Numbered from the stretch's first letter, positions 1-9,278 are shown. The stretch: 23,969 bases of DNA from JBKBMT01 sp046295655 (GCA_046295655.1 JBKBMT010000043.1:1-23969); one strand, 5' to 3'. A program made the numbers and translations. The notes: generated by a model not told the origin, from the sequence alone.

Positions 1-1
1 G

Positions 2-331
2 ATGCTGGGCGCGCCCTGGCTGGTGCGCAAGAAGGGCCTTGTGCATATCGAGCTGCTGACCGCCGCCCTGCCCGAGACCGCGCGGCAGGTGCTGAGCCGG
101 CTGGTCGCGCTCGGCTGCGTGCTGATCTGCGGCTATCTGGGCTGGAAAGGGTATCAGCTGGTCCAGACCAACATCGCGCGGATGGACTTCGACGTGCGGG
201 CATACTTCTTTCCGCGCTGGATGCTGACCATCGCCTTCCCGGTCAGCTTCGGCCTGATGGCGGTCGAGTTCCTGCGCTTCGTCGTCGGGCGCGACATCCT
301 GCATACCGGCAAGGCCGGGGTGCACGAATGA
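2..331 (+). CDS. TRAP transporter small permease (DctQ family), 5'-truncated
   Basis: This is the C-terminal 109 residues of a small membrane subunit of a tripartite ATP-independent periplasmic (TRAP) importer. The reading frame is open at the left edge, so the true start lies outside the window and the first ATG seen (GAPWLVRKKG context) is internal. In the family this short stretch before the third helix carries a similar G-AxWLVR pattern. Two hydrophobic helices are visible, around residues 33-53 and 72-91. The stop overlaps the start of the large-permease gene by 4 bp (ATGA), the usual DctQ-DctM arrangement. The binding protein (DctP) is not in the window and is presumably upstream. The substrate cannot be read from this subunit. 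Confidence 0.88.
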   Translation: MLGAPWLVRKKGLVHIELLTAALPETARQVLSRLVALGCVLICGYLGWKGYQLVQTNIARMDFDVRAYFFPRWMLTIAFPVSFGLMAVEFLRFVVGRDILHTGKAGVHE

Positions 332-1635
332 TCTGGGGCGAGGCGCTGGCGATCCTGCTGGGGTCGATCGTGGTGCTGATGGCGCTGGGGATGCCGGTTG
401 CCATCGCCTTCCTCGGCGCCTGCATCCTGGGCGCATGGCTGTTCATGGGCGGCGAGCGGGGGGTCACGCAGATCCTCAACAACGGACTTGGCGGGCTGAC
501 ATCCTATGCCCTGGTCCCGATTCCGCTGTTCCTGCTGATGGGCGAGGTGTTCTTTCACACCGGGCTGGGCGCGCGGATGTTCGGGACGGTGGACCGGCTT
601 CTGGGCCGGCTTCCGGGGCGGCTCAGCTATGTCACCGTGCTGGGCGGCACCGGCTTTGCCACGCTGTCGGGGTCGTCGATGGGATCGACCGCGCTGATGG
701 GCAGCCTGATGGTGCCCGAGATGAACAAGCGCGGCTATGCCAAGCACATGTCGCTGGGGCCGATCCTGGGAACCGGCGGTCTGGCGATCATCATCCCGCC
801 CTCGGCGCTGGCGGTGCTGCTGGCGACGCTGGCCAAGGTCGATATTGCGGCGCTGCTGCTGGCCGGTGTGCTGCCCGGGCTGGTGCTGGCCGGGCTCTAC
901 ATGGCGACGATCTGGATCCAGACCCGGATCGACCCGGGCGCGGCACCGGCCTACGCGGTCGAACCGGTGCCGCTGCGGCGCAAGCTGTGGCTGGTCCTGC
1001 GCGACGTGGTGCCGATGGTCGGGCTGATGGTCGGGATCGTGCTGATGATGCTTTACGGCATCGCCACCCCGTCAGAAGCCGCGGCCTTCGGCGCGCTCGG
1101 GGTGATGGTGCTGGCGGCGGCCTTCCGGGTGCTGACCCTGGCGGCGCTGAAAGCCTCGGTGATGGGGGCGCTGCGGGTGACGCTGATGGCCTATCTGATC
1201 GTGTTCGGATCGGCCACCTTCAGCCAGATCCTGGCCTTTTCCGGCGCCTCGCGCGGGCTGATCGCCTGGGCGACCGGGTTCGATCTGTCGCCGGTGGCGA
1301 TGCTGCTGATGATGTTCGCGGTCCTGCTGGTGCTGGGCATGTTCATGGAGCAGATCTCGATGATGCTGCTGACCGTGCCGATCTTCTTTCCGCTGGCGAT
1401 GCAGCTTGGCTTCGATCCGGTCTGGTTCGCGCTGATCATGCTGCTGGGGCTGGAGATCAGCTTCACCACGCCGCCGTTCGGGCTGCTTCTGTTCGTGATG
1501 AAGGGCGTGGCGCCGCCCGACACCTCGATGCGCGACATCTGGATGGCGGCCTTGCCCTTCATCCTGTGTTCGCTGCTGCTGGTCGGGTTGCTGATCCTCT
1601 ATCCGCCGCTTGCCCTGTGGCTTCCCGGCCGGTAG
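328..1635 (+). CDS. TRAP transporter large permease (DctM family)
   Basis: This 435-residue integral membrane protein is the normal length for the ion-coupled transport subunit of a TRAP importer. It is strongly hydrophobic throughout, with about a dozen predicted helices. Family features include the small-residue segment GGTGFATLSGSSMGSTALMG (about residues 109-128), the glycine/proline-rich GTGGLAIIIPPSALAVLLA, and the C-terminal FTTPPFGLLLFVMKG. Known DctM proteins use a sodium gradient to move organic acids or related solutes delivered by a periplasmic binding protein. Translation is coupled to the small permease by an ATGA overlap. The following gene is 139 bp downstream and may or may not be co-transcribed. 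The substrate is unknown. Confidence 0.95.
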   Translation: MIWGEALAILLGSIVVLMALGMPVAIAFLGACILGAWLFMGGERGVTQILNNGLGGLTSYALVPIPLFLLMGEVFFHTGLGARMFGTVDRLLGRLPGRLSYVTVLGGTGFATLSGSSMGSTALMGSLMVPEMNKRGYAKHMSLGPILGTGGLAIIIPPSALAVLLATLAKVDIAALLLAGVLPGLVLAGLYMATIWIQTRIDPGAAPAYAVEPVPLRRKLWLVLRDVVPMVGLMVGIVLMMLYGIATPSEAAAFGALGVMVLAAAFRVLTLAALKASVMGALRVTLMAYLIVFGSATFSQILAFSGASRGLIAWATGFDLSPVAMLLMMFAVLLVLGMFMEQISMMLLTVPIFFPLAMQLGFDPVWFALIMLLGLEISFTTPPFGLLLFVMKGVAPPDTSMRDIWMAALPFILCSLLLVGLLILYPPLALWLPGR

Positions 1636-1774
1636 CCGCAGCAGCGGGGGCGACCGCGGCCGGGACGCATTGCTTGACGGACCCATCGGGGCAGATGCAG
1701 GATCGGGACCGGCCGGGGAGCCGGTCTGCCCCCGGCCGACGGCGGTTCCGGAAGCATCGCGGGCGCTGGAGGAC

Positions 1775-2533
1775 ATGACGCATCCGTTCCTCGACCACCC
1801 GCTGCCGATCGCCTTTGCGCATCGCGGAGGAGGACTCGAGGCCGAGGAAAACACCCTTGCGGCGTTCCGGCACGCGGCCGCCCTTGGCTACCGCCACTTC
1901 GAGACCGATGTCCAGGTCAGCCGCGACGGGGTCGCGGTGATCTTTCACGACGACACGCTCGACCGCATCGCCGGGCGACCGGAGCGGGTGGACGCGCTCG
2001 ACTGGGCGGAACTGCGAGATGTGCGCACGAAGGCCGGCAACGGGCTTCTCAGGCTGGACGAGATGCTCGATGCCTTTCCCGGCCATTTCATGAATCTCGA
2101 GGCCAAATCCGACGCCGCGGTGCAGCCGATCGCGGACGCCATCAGGAGGGCGGGGGCGCTGGACCGCGTCTGTGCGGGCTCGTTCGAAGCGCGGCGCACG
2201 GCAGAGCTGCGGCGGATCCTGGGCCCCGGGCTCTGCTGGTCTCCGGCGCATGGCGGGGTGCTTTCGATCTGGCTCGCGGGCTTCGGGCTGCCCGTGCCAA
2301 GACCCGGGTTCCGGGTGGTTCAGGTGCCGCCGCTGCATTTCGGCATCCCGGTCGTCACCAGCCGTTTCGTGGCCGCCGCGCGGGCGCGCGGGGTTCATGT
2401 TCATGTCTGGACGGTTGACGAACGCGCGGAGATGGAGCGGCTCATCGACCTCGGCGTGGACGGGATCATGACCGACCGCCCCACGGTGCTGAAGGAGGTC
2501 CTGACCGCACGCGGCCTGTGGCGCGGCGCCTGA
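1775..2533 (+). CDS. Glycerophosphodiester phosphodiesterase family protein
   Basis: The frame is open from 1610, but the protein recognisable as this family starts at the ATG at 1775, giving 252 residues. A GGAGG lies only 2 bp before it, so the ribosome site is poorly spaced. Family members hydrolyse glycerophosphodiesters to glycerol 3-phosphate and an alcohol. Visible motifs are AHRGGG with following EEN (catalytic His and metal ligand), FHDDTLDRI, NLEAKSD (metal-binding ExK) and the C-terminal VWTVDERAEMERLIDLGVDGIMTDRP. No signal peptide is seen, so it should be cytoplasmic. The 139 bp before it holds a TTGACG hexamer (1674-1679), a possible -35 without a convincing -10, and a 7-bp stem (1707-1713 with 1720-1726). 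It converges on the next gene, with 22 bp between the stops. Confidence 0.88.
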   Translation: MTHPFLDHPLPIAFAHRGGGLEAEENTLAAFRHAAALGYRHFETDVQVSRDGVAVIFHDDTLDRIAGRPERVDALDWAELRDVRTKAGNGLLRLDEMLDAFPGHFMNLEAKSDAAVQPIADAIRRAGALDRVCAGSFEARRTAELRRILGPGLCWSPAHGGVLSIWLAGFGLPVPRPGFRVVQVPPLHFGIPVVTSRFVAAARARGVHVHVWTVDERAEMERLIDLGVDGIMTDRPTVLKEVLTARGLWRGA

Positions 2534-2555
2534 CGCTGCGGCGGCCGGTCCGGAC

Positions 2556-3586
2556 TCAGACCGCGCCGGGCCAGGTGTCGTTGACCCGATAGCCCTGCTG
2601 CCAGGGATCTTCGGGATCGAGCAGAAGCTGGCGCGTGCCGGTGATCCACGCGCGACCCGAGATCTCGGGCACCACCGCGGGATGCCCGCCGACCTGCGCC
2701 GCGCCGACGATCCGGCCCTGGAACTGCGAGCCGATCACCGAATGCGCGGTCAGCACCGCACCCGGCGCGATGGTCCCGCGCCGGTGCATCAGGGCAAGCT
2801 GGGCCGAGACCGCCGTTCCGGTGGGCGAGCGGTCCACCTTGCCGGGTTCGACCACCACCGCATGCCGGACTTCTGGACCGGCGGGCCCGGCGACCGGGGG
2901 CGTTGCGAACAGGCAGAAGGAGATATGCCGCCAGTCCGGGTTCTCGGGATGCTCGAACCCCAGCTGCCCGGTCGCAGCCCGGGTCAGGCGCGCGCCGAGG
3001 TCGGCCAGATCGCGTGCCTCGTGCGCGGCGACCTCGAAGCCCAGACGCGCGGCATCGACCACCACGAAACTGTCGCCGCCATAGGCCGTATCGACCGTCA
3101 GCGTGCCCAGCCCCTCGACCTCGAGCCGCGCGCCCAGTCGGGCGGCGAAGGACGGCACGTTCCGCACGAAGATACGCCGGGCCTTGCCGCCTGCGCATTC
3201 GGCCCGGACGTGGATCAGCCCGCCCGGCGCCTCGAGCACCAGATGGGTCTCGGGTTCCCGGATCGGCAGGATCCCGGTATCGAGCAGGACCGTCGCGACG
3301 CAGATCGAATTCGAGCCCGACATCGGCGGGGTATGGGCGGGCTCCATGATGATGAAACCCATCTGCGCCCGCGGATCCTTCGGCGGCACCAGAAGGTTTG
3401 CGTGGCGGAACACGCCCCCGCGCGGTTCGTTCAGCACCAGGTTGCGCAGGGTGCCGTCGGTGTGGATCCAGCGCGCCTGCTCCCACAGCGTCGCCCCCGG
3501 CGGCGGGGCGACCCCGCCCACGATCACGTCGCCGACCTCGCCCTCGGCATGGCAGTCCACCACATGGATGGCGAGTCGGCTGCGCA

Positions 3587-3587
<1 letters not shown>
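2556..3587 (-). CDS. Proline racemase superfamily protein with a Ser/Thr active-site pair
   Basis: This 343-residue protein has the proline racemase fold signatures. Characterised relatives are proline racemase and 4-hydroxyproline 2-epimerase, which use two Cys or Ser/Cys, and trans-3-hydroxy-L-proline dehydratase, which uses Cys/Thr. Here the first catalytic position is Ser90 (MSGSNS, where relatives have MCGH) and the second is Thr256 (DRSPTGT, where racemases have DRSPCGT). The His that normally follows at CGH is Ser92. The Thr argues for a dehydratase-like or other one-base reaction rather than two-base racemisation, but the Ser/Thr combination leaves the activity open. Its ATG shares one base with the stop of the enolase-superfamily gene (TGATG), so the two are translationally coupled. 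It is the last gene of the minus-strand operon. Superfamily is certain, reaction is not. Confidence 0.9.
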
Positions 3588-4690
<1,103 letters not shown>

Positions 4691-4750
4691 GAGGCTTTCC
4701 TTATCTGGCAGGGGCCGGCCGGGACGGCGGCGGAACGGGCGCGGCAGGCA

Positions 4751-5644
4751 TCAGCTGCGGTCCGGCACGAACAGGCCGCGCAGATCCGGCGCGATCAGTT
4801 CGCTGACGCGGCGTGCCCCGTGTCCGGCAGCAACCGCGCGGGAAAACACCTGCTCGACGGCTTCGCCCAGATCGGACATGCCGCCTGCGGTTTCCGCAAG
4901 GCTGCGGATATAGCGCAGATCCTTGGCGGCATCGGCGATCCCGAACACGTAGCCACCGAAATCGCCCTCGATGGCGGGCGGGACGATACGGCGCAGCGCC
5001 GCGCTGTCGCCGGCGCCCCGGATCGCCACGGCATGAAGCTTGCCCCAGTCGATCCCCGCAGCGGCGGCGCGCGAGAAGGTCTCGGCGATCAGCGCGACCA
5101 TGCCGATGACCATGAAATTGTTCAGAAGCTTGGCGGTGGCGGCAGCGCCCGGCGGGCCGAAATGGGCGACCGTGGCACAGAACCGCGACAGGATCGGCCC
5201 GGCCCGGTCGAAAACCGCCGGTTCGGCACCGACAAGGGCGCCCAGCGTTCCCTCGGCCGCCTGCCGGACGCCGCCGGCGACTGGCGCCTCGGCAAAGGCC
5301 ACCCCCTGCCGCGCCAGCATCGCATGCAGCCGCTGCGGCACCTCCGGCGGCGCGGTGCCGAGGTCGATCACCAGCGCGCCCGGGGTCAGATGGGGCGAAA
5401 GGCGCGCCACCGTCGCCTCGGCCGCCTCGGCGTCGCGCACGCAGATGAGGATCGTCCCGCAGCGCTGTGCCAGATCGGCGGCGGATGCGGCCTCGACCGC
5501 GCCCGCCGCCACCGCCGCCTCGATCGGCGCACGGTTGCGATGGCCCAGCACGACCACCCTTTCCCCCGCCGCCAGCAGCCGGGTCACGATGCCCGCGCCC
5601 ATGGCGCCAACCCCGATCACGCCGATCCCGGTCACAGCGACCAT
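4751..5644 (-). CDS. NAD(P)-dependent dehydrogenase, 3-hydroxyisobutyrate dehydrogenase family
   Basis: This is a beta-hydroxyacid dehydrogenase of 297 residues from the ATG at 5644. A GTG at 5635, which forms a GTGA overlap with the upstream stop, is an equally good start and would give 294. The N-terminal Rossmann motif GVGAMG (residues 11-16), the substrate loop APVAGGVRQAAEGTL (about 120-134), catalytic Lys172 in AKLLNN and the Lys241-Asp242 pair in AAKDLRYI are all present. Typical members oxidise the hydroxyl of 3-hydroxyisobutyrate, tartronate semialdehyde or similar acids. Some relatives reduce imines, which would suit a pyrroline product from the two downstream enzymes, but that is only a suggestion. 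The gene overlaps the end of the short-chain dehydrogenase gene and is followed by the enolase-superfamily gene. Confidence 0.92.
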   Translation of the reverse strand: MVAVTGIGVIGVGAMGAGIVTRLLAAGERVVVLGHRNRAPIEAAVAAGAVEAASAADLAQRCGTILICVRDAEAAEATVARLSPHLTPGALVIDLGTAPPEVPQRLHAMLARQGVAFAEAPVAGGVRQAAEGTLGALVGAEPAVFDRAGPILSRFCATVAHFGPPGAAATAKLLNNFMVIGMVALIAETFSRAAAAGIDWGKLHAVAIRGAGDSAALRRIVPPAIEGDFGGYVFGIADAAKDLRYIRSLAETAGGMSDLGEAVEQVFSRAVAAGHGARRVSELIAPDLRGLFVPDRS

Positions 5645-6375
5645 CCGCCGTCGATGACATGGGTCTGGCCGGTGATGAAGGCGGCAGCATCCGAGGCCAG
5701 ATGCACGACCAGCGCCGCCACCTCGTCCGGTCGGGCCATGCGGCCCATCGGCGCCCGGTCGATGAAGCCGCGCAGGGCGGCCGCGTAATCGCCGGTGTCG
5801 TGCATGCGCTGGCGCAGCGAGGGCGTGTCCACCGACCCGGGGCAGACCGCGTTGCAGCGGATACCCTGGCGGACGAAATCGGCGGCAACGGATTTCGTCA
5901 GCCCGACCAGCGCCGCCTTGGTGGCCCCGTAGACGCAACGGTTCGGCGCGCCCTTGATCGACCCGACGACCGAAGCGACGATGACGATGCTGCCGCCGCC
6001 ACGCGCGATCATGCCGGGAAGCACCGCCCGGATCAGCCGGAAATGGGCCCGGACGTTGAGCGTGAACGAACGTTCGTACACCGCGTCATCGACATCCAGG
6101 ATCGTGCCGTGATGGACCCAGCCCGAGGCGCTGACCAGAATGTCCGGCGCCGGCCGGTCCGCCAGCGCCGCAAGGGCGGGGCCGTCGGTGCAGTCCAGCC
6201 GTTCGGTCACGATACGGCCGCCACCTTCGGCCTCGAGCGAACCGAGCGCGGCGGCGTCGATGTCGCTGGCCGTGACCGAGGCCCCGGCCTCGGCGAGCGC
6301 CAGCGCCGAGGCCCGGCCGATGCCGGCCCCGGCGGCGGTGACATAGGCGGTCTTTCCCGAAAGCGCGGCAGTCAT
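5632..6375 (-). CDS. Short-chain dehydrogenase/reductase resembling BDH2 (DHRS6)
   Basis: This is a classical 247-residue SDR. The cofactor motif is TAAGAGIGR (13-21), Asp38 after strand 2 suggests NAD(H), and Asn107, Ser135, Tyr149 and Lys153 form the catalytic set. The similarity to animal BDH2/DHRS6, judged from memory, is striking: GWVHHGTILD, NRCVYGATKAA, GLTKSVAADF, GIRCNAVCPGSVDTPSLRQR and the terminal IDGGWSL. BDH2 was first called a hydroxybutyrate dehydrogenase and later reported as a cytosolic 4-oxo-L-proline reductase. Bacterial relatives are often named 2-keto-3-deoxy-L-fuconate dehydrogenase. Sitting beside two hydroxyproline-type superfamilies, a role on an oxo- or hydroxyproline-like ring is attractive but unproven. 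It starts 3 bp after the ABC ATPase stop and overlaps the next gene. Confidence 0.93.
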   Translation of the reverse strand: MTAALSGKTAYVTAAGAGIGRASALALAEAGASVTASDIDAAALGSLEAEGGGRIVTERLDCTDGPALAALADRPAPDILVSASGWVHHGTILDVDDAVYERSFTLNVRAHFRLIRAVLPGMIARGGGSIVIVASVVGSIKGAPNRCVYGATKAALVGLTKSVAADFVRQGIRCNAVCPGSVDTPSLRQRMHDTGDYAAALRGFIDRAPMGRMARPDEVAALVVHLASDAAAFITGQTHVIDGGWSL

Positions 6376-6378
6376 GGA

Positions 6379-7101
6379 TCAGCGGACCTTGGCCAGGAAG
6401 CGTTTGAGATGCGGGCTCTGCGGGTCGCCGAAGATGGCCTGCGGCGGACCGATCTCTTCCATCCGGCCTTCGTGGAAGAAGGCGACGCGATCCGACACGT
6501 CGCGGGCGAATCCCATCTCGTGGGTGACGCAGATCATCGTCATCCCCTCTTCGGCCAGCAACCGCATCGTGTCCAGCACTTCGCCCACAAGCTCGGGGTC
6601 CAGCGCCGAGGTCGCCTCGTCGAACAGCATGTAGGACGGTTCCATCGCCAGCGCCCGGGCGATCGCCAGCCGCTGCTGTTGTCCGCCCGACAGCGCCGAG
6701 GGATAGCTGTCGAGCTTGTCGCCCAGCCCGACGTGACGCAGCTGCCGTTCGGCAATCTCGCGCGCCTCGCGCCGCGACCGGCCCTTCACGATCCGCGGGG
6801 CAAGCGCGACCTGTTCCAGCGCGGTCAGATGTGGAAAGCTGTTCCACTGCTGGAACACCATGCCGAGGTTGGTACGCAGCTTGTTGATGTCGGTTCGCCG
6901 GTCATGCACCGAGATGCCGTCCACGAGCACCTCGCCGCTGTCGATCGGCTCCAGTCCGTTGATGCAGTAGAGCAGGGTGGACTTGCCCGATCCCGAGGCG
7001 CCGACGATGCTGAGCACCTCGCCCTTGCTCACGTTCAGGTCGATCCCCTTGAGCACGTGCAGGGCGCCGAACTTCTTGTGCAGGTTCCTGATCTCGATCA
7101 T
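6379..7101 (-). CDS. Polar amino acid-type ABC transporter ATP-binding protein (GlnQ/HisP family)
   Basis: The 240-residue nucleotide-binding subunit of a PAAT-family importer. It has Walker A GASGSGKS (34-41), the Q-loop in MVFQQWNSFPHLT, the signature LSGGQ (137-141), Walker B YMLFDEA (157-163) and the switch His194 (VTHEMGFA). The same frame is open far upstream to 8529, but that part is out-of-frame translation of the permease genes. The true start is the ATG at 7101, which overlaps the permease stop by 4 bp (ATGA). MIEIRNLHKKFG is the usual beginning of this family. It would energise the two permeases encoded immediately upstream and work with the binding protein at the head of the operon. 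Confidence 0.96.
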   Translation of the reverse strand: MIEIRNLHKKFGALHVLKGIDLNVSKGEVLSIVGASGSGKSTLLYCINGLEPIDSGEVLVDGISVHDRRTDINKLRTNLGMVFQQWNSFPHLTALEQVALAPRIVKGRSRREAREIAERQLRHVGLGDKLDSYPSALSGGQQQRLAIARALAMEPSYMLFDEATSALDPELVGEVLDTMRLLAEEGMTMICVTHEMGFARDVSDRVAFFHEGRMEEIGPPQAIFGDPQSPHLKRFLAKVR

Positions 7102-7751
7102 GTCTTCCAGCTCCGCTCGACGCGGTCGGCCATCCGGGCCAGGGGGTAGGACAGCGCGAAATAGAATGCCGCGGCCACGGCGAACACGATGAAGGGCTCC
7201 TGCGTGCGGGTCACCAGAAGCTGCGAGGCGCGGATCAGTTCGACATAGCCGATGGCCGAGACCAGCGCGCTGTCCTTGACCACCGACAGGGCCACACCGA
7301 CCCAGCTGGGAAAGACGGCGCGCATGCCCATCGGCCAGACGACATGGCGCATGTCCTGCCAGTAGGTCATGCCCAGCGACCGCGCCGCCCGGCGCATCGG
7401 CATCGGCACCGATTCGATGCCGCCGCGCACGACATTGGCCACCAGCGCCGAGGTATAGAGGCTGAGCACGATGGTCCCGGCGGCGAAGGGATCCAGCCGG
7501 AAGCCGATGATCGGAAAGAGGTTGAAGAACAGGATCAGCTGGATCAGCAGCGGCACCGACCGGAACACGTCCAGCACGACCCCCAGCGTCGCCGCCGCCA
7601 CCCAGCGGCCGGCATGAAGCATCCAGCCGAAGATCACGCCCAGGATGGTGCCGAACAGGATCGCCAGAACCGAGATCTGAAGCGTCCGCAGCGCCGCTTC
7701 GCCCATGAAGAGCAGGTCGGACAGGCGGAAGCTGACGAAAAAGACCTCCAT
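7098..7751 (-). CDS. Polar amino acid-type ABC transporter permease (HisM/HisQ family), second permease
   Basis: The integral membrane subunit is 217 residues from the ATG at 7751. A GTG at 7757, directly abutting the upstream stop, is an alternative that adds two residues. The AGGTGGGG before the ATG is a possible but tightly spaced ribosome site. It is hydrophobic, with about five helices. The cytoplasmic coupling segment around RGGIESVPMPMRRAARSLGM is the EAA-type loop of His/Glu/Gln-type permeases. It is presumed to pair with the neighbouring permease as a heterodimer and to dock onto the ATPase, to which it is translationally coupled. Confidence 0.94.
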   Translation of the reverse strand: MEVFFVSFRLSDLLFMGEAALRTLQISVLAILFGTILGVIFGWMLHAGRWVAAATLGVVLDVFRSVPLLIQLILFFNLFPIIGFRLDPFAAGTIVLSLYTSALVANVVRGGIESVPMPMRRAARSLGMTYWQDMRHVVWPMGMRAVFPSWVGVALSVVKDSALVSAIGYVELIRASQLLVTRTQEPFIVFAVAAAFYFALSYPLARMADRVERSWKT

Positions 7752-7757
7752 CCCCAC

Positions 7758-8417
7758 CTACCAGCGAAACAGCCGCCAGGCGATCAGGCGCGAGGCGAGG
7801 ATGAGGATCTTGACGATGACGTAATAGATCACCGCCGTGACAGCGAAGTATTCGAAGATGCGGAAGGTGCGCGAGGCGAAGAACTGGGTCTCGCCGGCAA
7901 GCTCGCGGAAGCCGACGAGCATCCCGAGCGAGGACATCAGCACCACCCAGACGAGCTGGTTGGTCAGCGGGAAATACACGATGCGGAACACCTGCGGGGT
8001 GATGATGCGGGCATAGGCCTGGGTCGCGGTCATGCCGAGCGAGCGGGCCGCGCGATACTGGGTGTCGGGCACGGCCTGGAACCCGCCGCGGAAGTTCTCG
8101 GCCAGATAGCCGGCGGTATTGAACGACAGCGCGGTGATGACGATGGTCCAGGGCGACAGCAGGATACCCACCGCGCCCAGCCCGAAGCCCACGAAGAACA
8201 GCTGGAGCAGCACCGGGGTGTTGCGGGCAAGCTCGATCCACGACACCGCGAACCAGCGCAGCGGCAGCGGGCCGTTCATCCGCGACAGCGCCAGCAGGAG
8301 CCCGAGAACCGTGCCGATCACCATGGCGACGACGGCGACCTCGAGCGTCACCAGCGCCGCCTCGAGCAGCTGGGGAAGCGACCGCCAGACAGGTCGCCAG
8401 TGGAACGTGTAGTTCAT
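7758..8417 (-). CDS. Polar amino acid-type ABC transporter permease (HisM/HisQ family), first permease
   Basis: This is a 219-residue inner-membrane subunit. It has the typical N-terminal pattern (LEAALVTLEVAVVAMVIG), the WIELARNTPVLLQLFF segment that is a hallmark of HisM/GlnP-type permeases, and the EAA loop FQAVPDTQYRAARSLGMTATQ. It ends with a TAG that touches the next permease gene. A 51-bp gap containing a strong hairpin (8437-8461) separates it from the binding-protein gene upstream. Length and motifs are normal, so there is no sign of decay. Confidence 0.95.
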   Translation of the reverse strand: MNYTFHWRPVWRSLPQLLEAALVTLEVAVVAMVIGTVLGLLLALSRMNGPLPLRWFAVSWIELARNTPVLLQLFFVGFGLGAVGILLSPWTIVITALSFNTAGYLAENFRGGFQAVPDTQYRAARSLGMTATQAYARIITPQVFRIVYFPLTNQLVWVVLMSSLGMLVGFRELAGETQFFASRTFRIFEYFAVTAVIYYVIVKILILASRLIAWRLFRW

Positions 8418-8436
8418 CCGCGCGCGTCCCGGTCGT

Positions 8437-8461
8437 CGCGCCGGCCGCGGGGGCCGGCGCG
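8437..8461 (-). promoter_or_regulatory. GC-rich stem-loop between binding-protein and permease genes
   Basis: A perfect 10-bp inverted repeat (CGCGCCGGCC at 8437-8446 with GGCCGGCGCG at 8452-8461) with a 5-base loop sits 7 bp after the binding-protein stop and 19 bp before the permease start. No T-run follows, so it does not look like a full terminator. By analogy with other importer operons it probably protects the upstream message from 3' decay or partially attenuates, raising binding protein over permease. The structure is seen directly; the function is inferred. Confidence 0.7.
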
Positions 8462-8468
8462 GGCAGCG

Positions 8469-9278
8469 TCAGTAGAGCGTGAGCGGGATCCGAAGCTCTG
8501 GCGCCTCGCCGCCGACGAACCGGCCCCACAACTCCTCGTAGCGGCCCGAGCGCACCTGATGGGTGATGAACAGGTTGATGTAGTTCAGCCAGCCCTGTTC
8601 CAGCCGCGGCACGATCACCGAGGTATAGTCGGTGGTCCAGGGCATCCGGGGCCCGGGAATGATGTTGTCATACTGTTCGCTGATGGGCTTCACCGCGGTG
8701 TTGGTGGTGATGCCGGCATCCACCCGGCCCTGGGCGACGGCCAGGAACACCTCGTTCTCGGACTGGAACCCGGAATAGAGCCGGGTTTCGCCCCATTCCT
8801 CGGCGATCTTCAGCCATTCCTGCTCGGGCACGGTGCCAAGGCCGGCGCCGACCCGCTTGCCGCGCATGTCCTCGAAGCTCTCGATGCCGCTGTTCACGTT
8901 GACCACCGCCTGCGCGTAATAGATTGCGTAGGGGATCGAGAAACCGACGGTCTTGGCCCGCTCGAGGCTGTCCGAGGTGGCACCGAACACCACGTCGGTC
9001 CGCCCGGTGACGATCGAGGGCAGCCGCTCGGCCCAGGTGAGCTGGACCAGCTCCAGGTTCACGTCCAGAACCGCCGCCAGATCCTTGCAGTATTCCACGT
9101 CGAAGCCGGCCGGCTGGTTGTTCTCGTCAAGATAGCCGATCGGCGGAAAGTCCAGCACCACGCCGCAGCGCAGGATCCCGGCAGAGATCACGTCGTCGAG
9201 CTTGTCGGCGCGCGCCGCGTCGGACGTCGCGAGGCAGAATGCGGCTGTGGCAGCCACGGCAGCGACCAGGTTCTTCAT
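8469..9278 (-). CDS. Polar amino acid-type ABC transporter substrate-binding protein lacking the usual amine-binding Asp
   Basis: A 269-residue periplasmic binding protein of the amino-acid family (SBP_bac_3). It has a signal peptide of about 24 residues ending AARA. Conserved pieces include ILRCGVVLDFPPIGYLDENNQPAGFDVEYCKDLA, the Arg107 of SDSLERAK that in relatives holds the alpha-carboxylate, and the DMRGKRVGAGLGT hinge region. In typical members the segment GRxDAxxxD supplies an Asp that binds the alpha-ammonium. Here it reads GRVDAGITT, placing Thr192 at that position. This suggests a ligand with a carboxylate but without a normal primary amine, such as a ring imino acid or betaine (inference). 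It heads the importer operon. The ATG has an AAAGGGAG ribosome site, and a GntR-type operator candidate lies about 93 bp upstream. Confidence 0.95.
   Translation of the reverse strand: MKNLVAAVAATAAFCLATSDAARADKLDDVISAGILRCGVVLDFPPIGYLDENNQPAGFDVEYCKDLAAVLDVNLELVQLTWAERLPSIVTGRTDVVFGATSDSLERAKTVGFSIPYAIYYAQAVVNVNSGIESFEDMRGKRVGAGLGTVPEQEWLKIAEEWGETRLYSGFQSENEVFLAVAQGRVDAGITTNTAVKPISEQYDNIIPGPRMPWTTDYTSVIVPRLEQGWLNYINLFITHQVRSGRYEELWGRFVGGEAPELRIPLTLY

Noticed and set aside
1705..1727. Terminator between the TRAP large permease and phosphodiesterase genes
   Set aside because: The stem is only 7 bp and no T-run follows, so it is not convincing as a terminator.
2534..2580. Bidirectional terminator between convergent genes
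   Set aside because: Only a 5-bp stem (CGGTC with GACCG) with an 8-base loop is visible and it runs into the racemase-family gene; too weak to call.
6379..8529. Apparent 716-residue permease-ATPase fusion
   Set aside because: Only the last 240 residues (from 7101) are a protein domain. The upstream part is out-of-frame translation of two intact permease genes.
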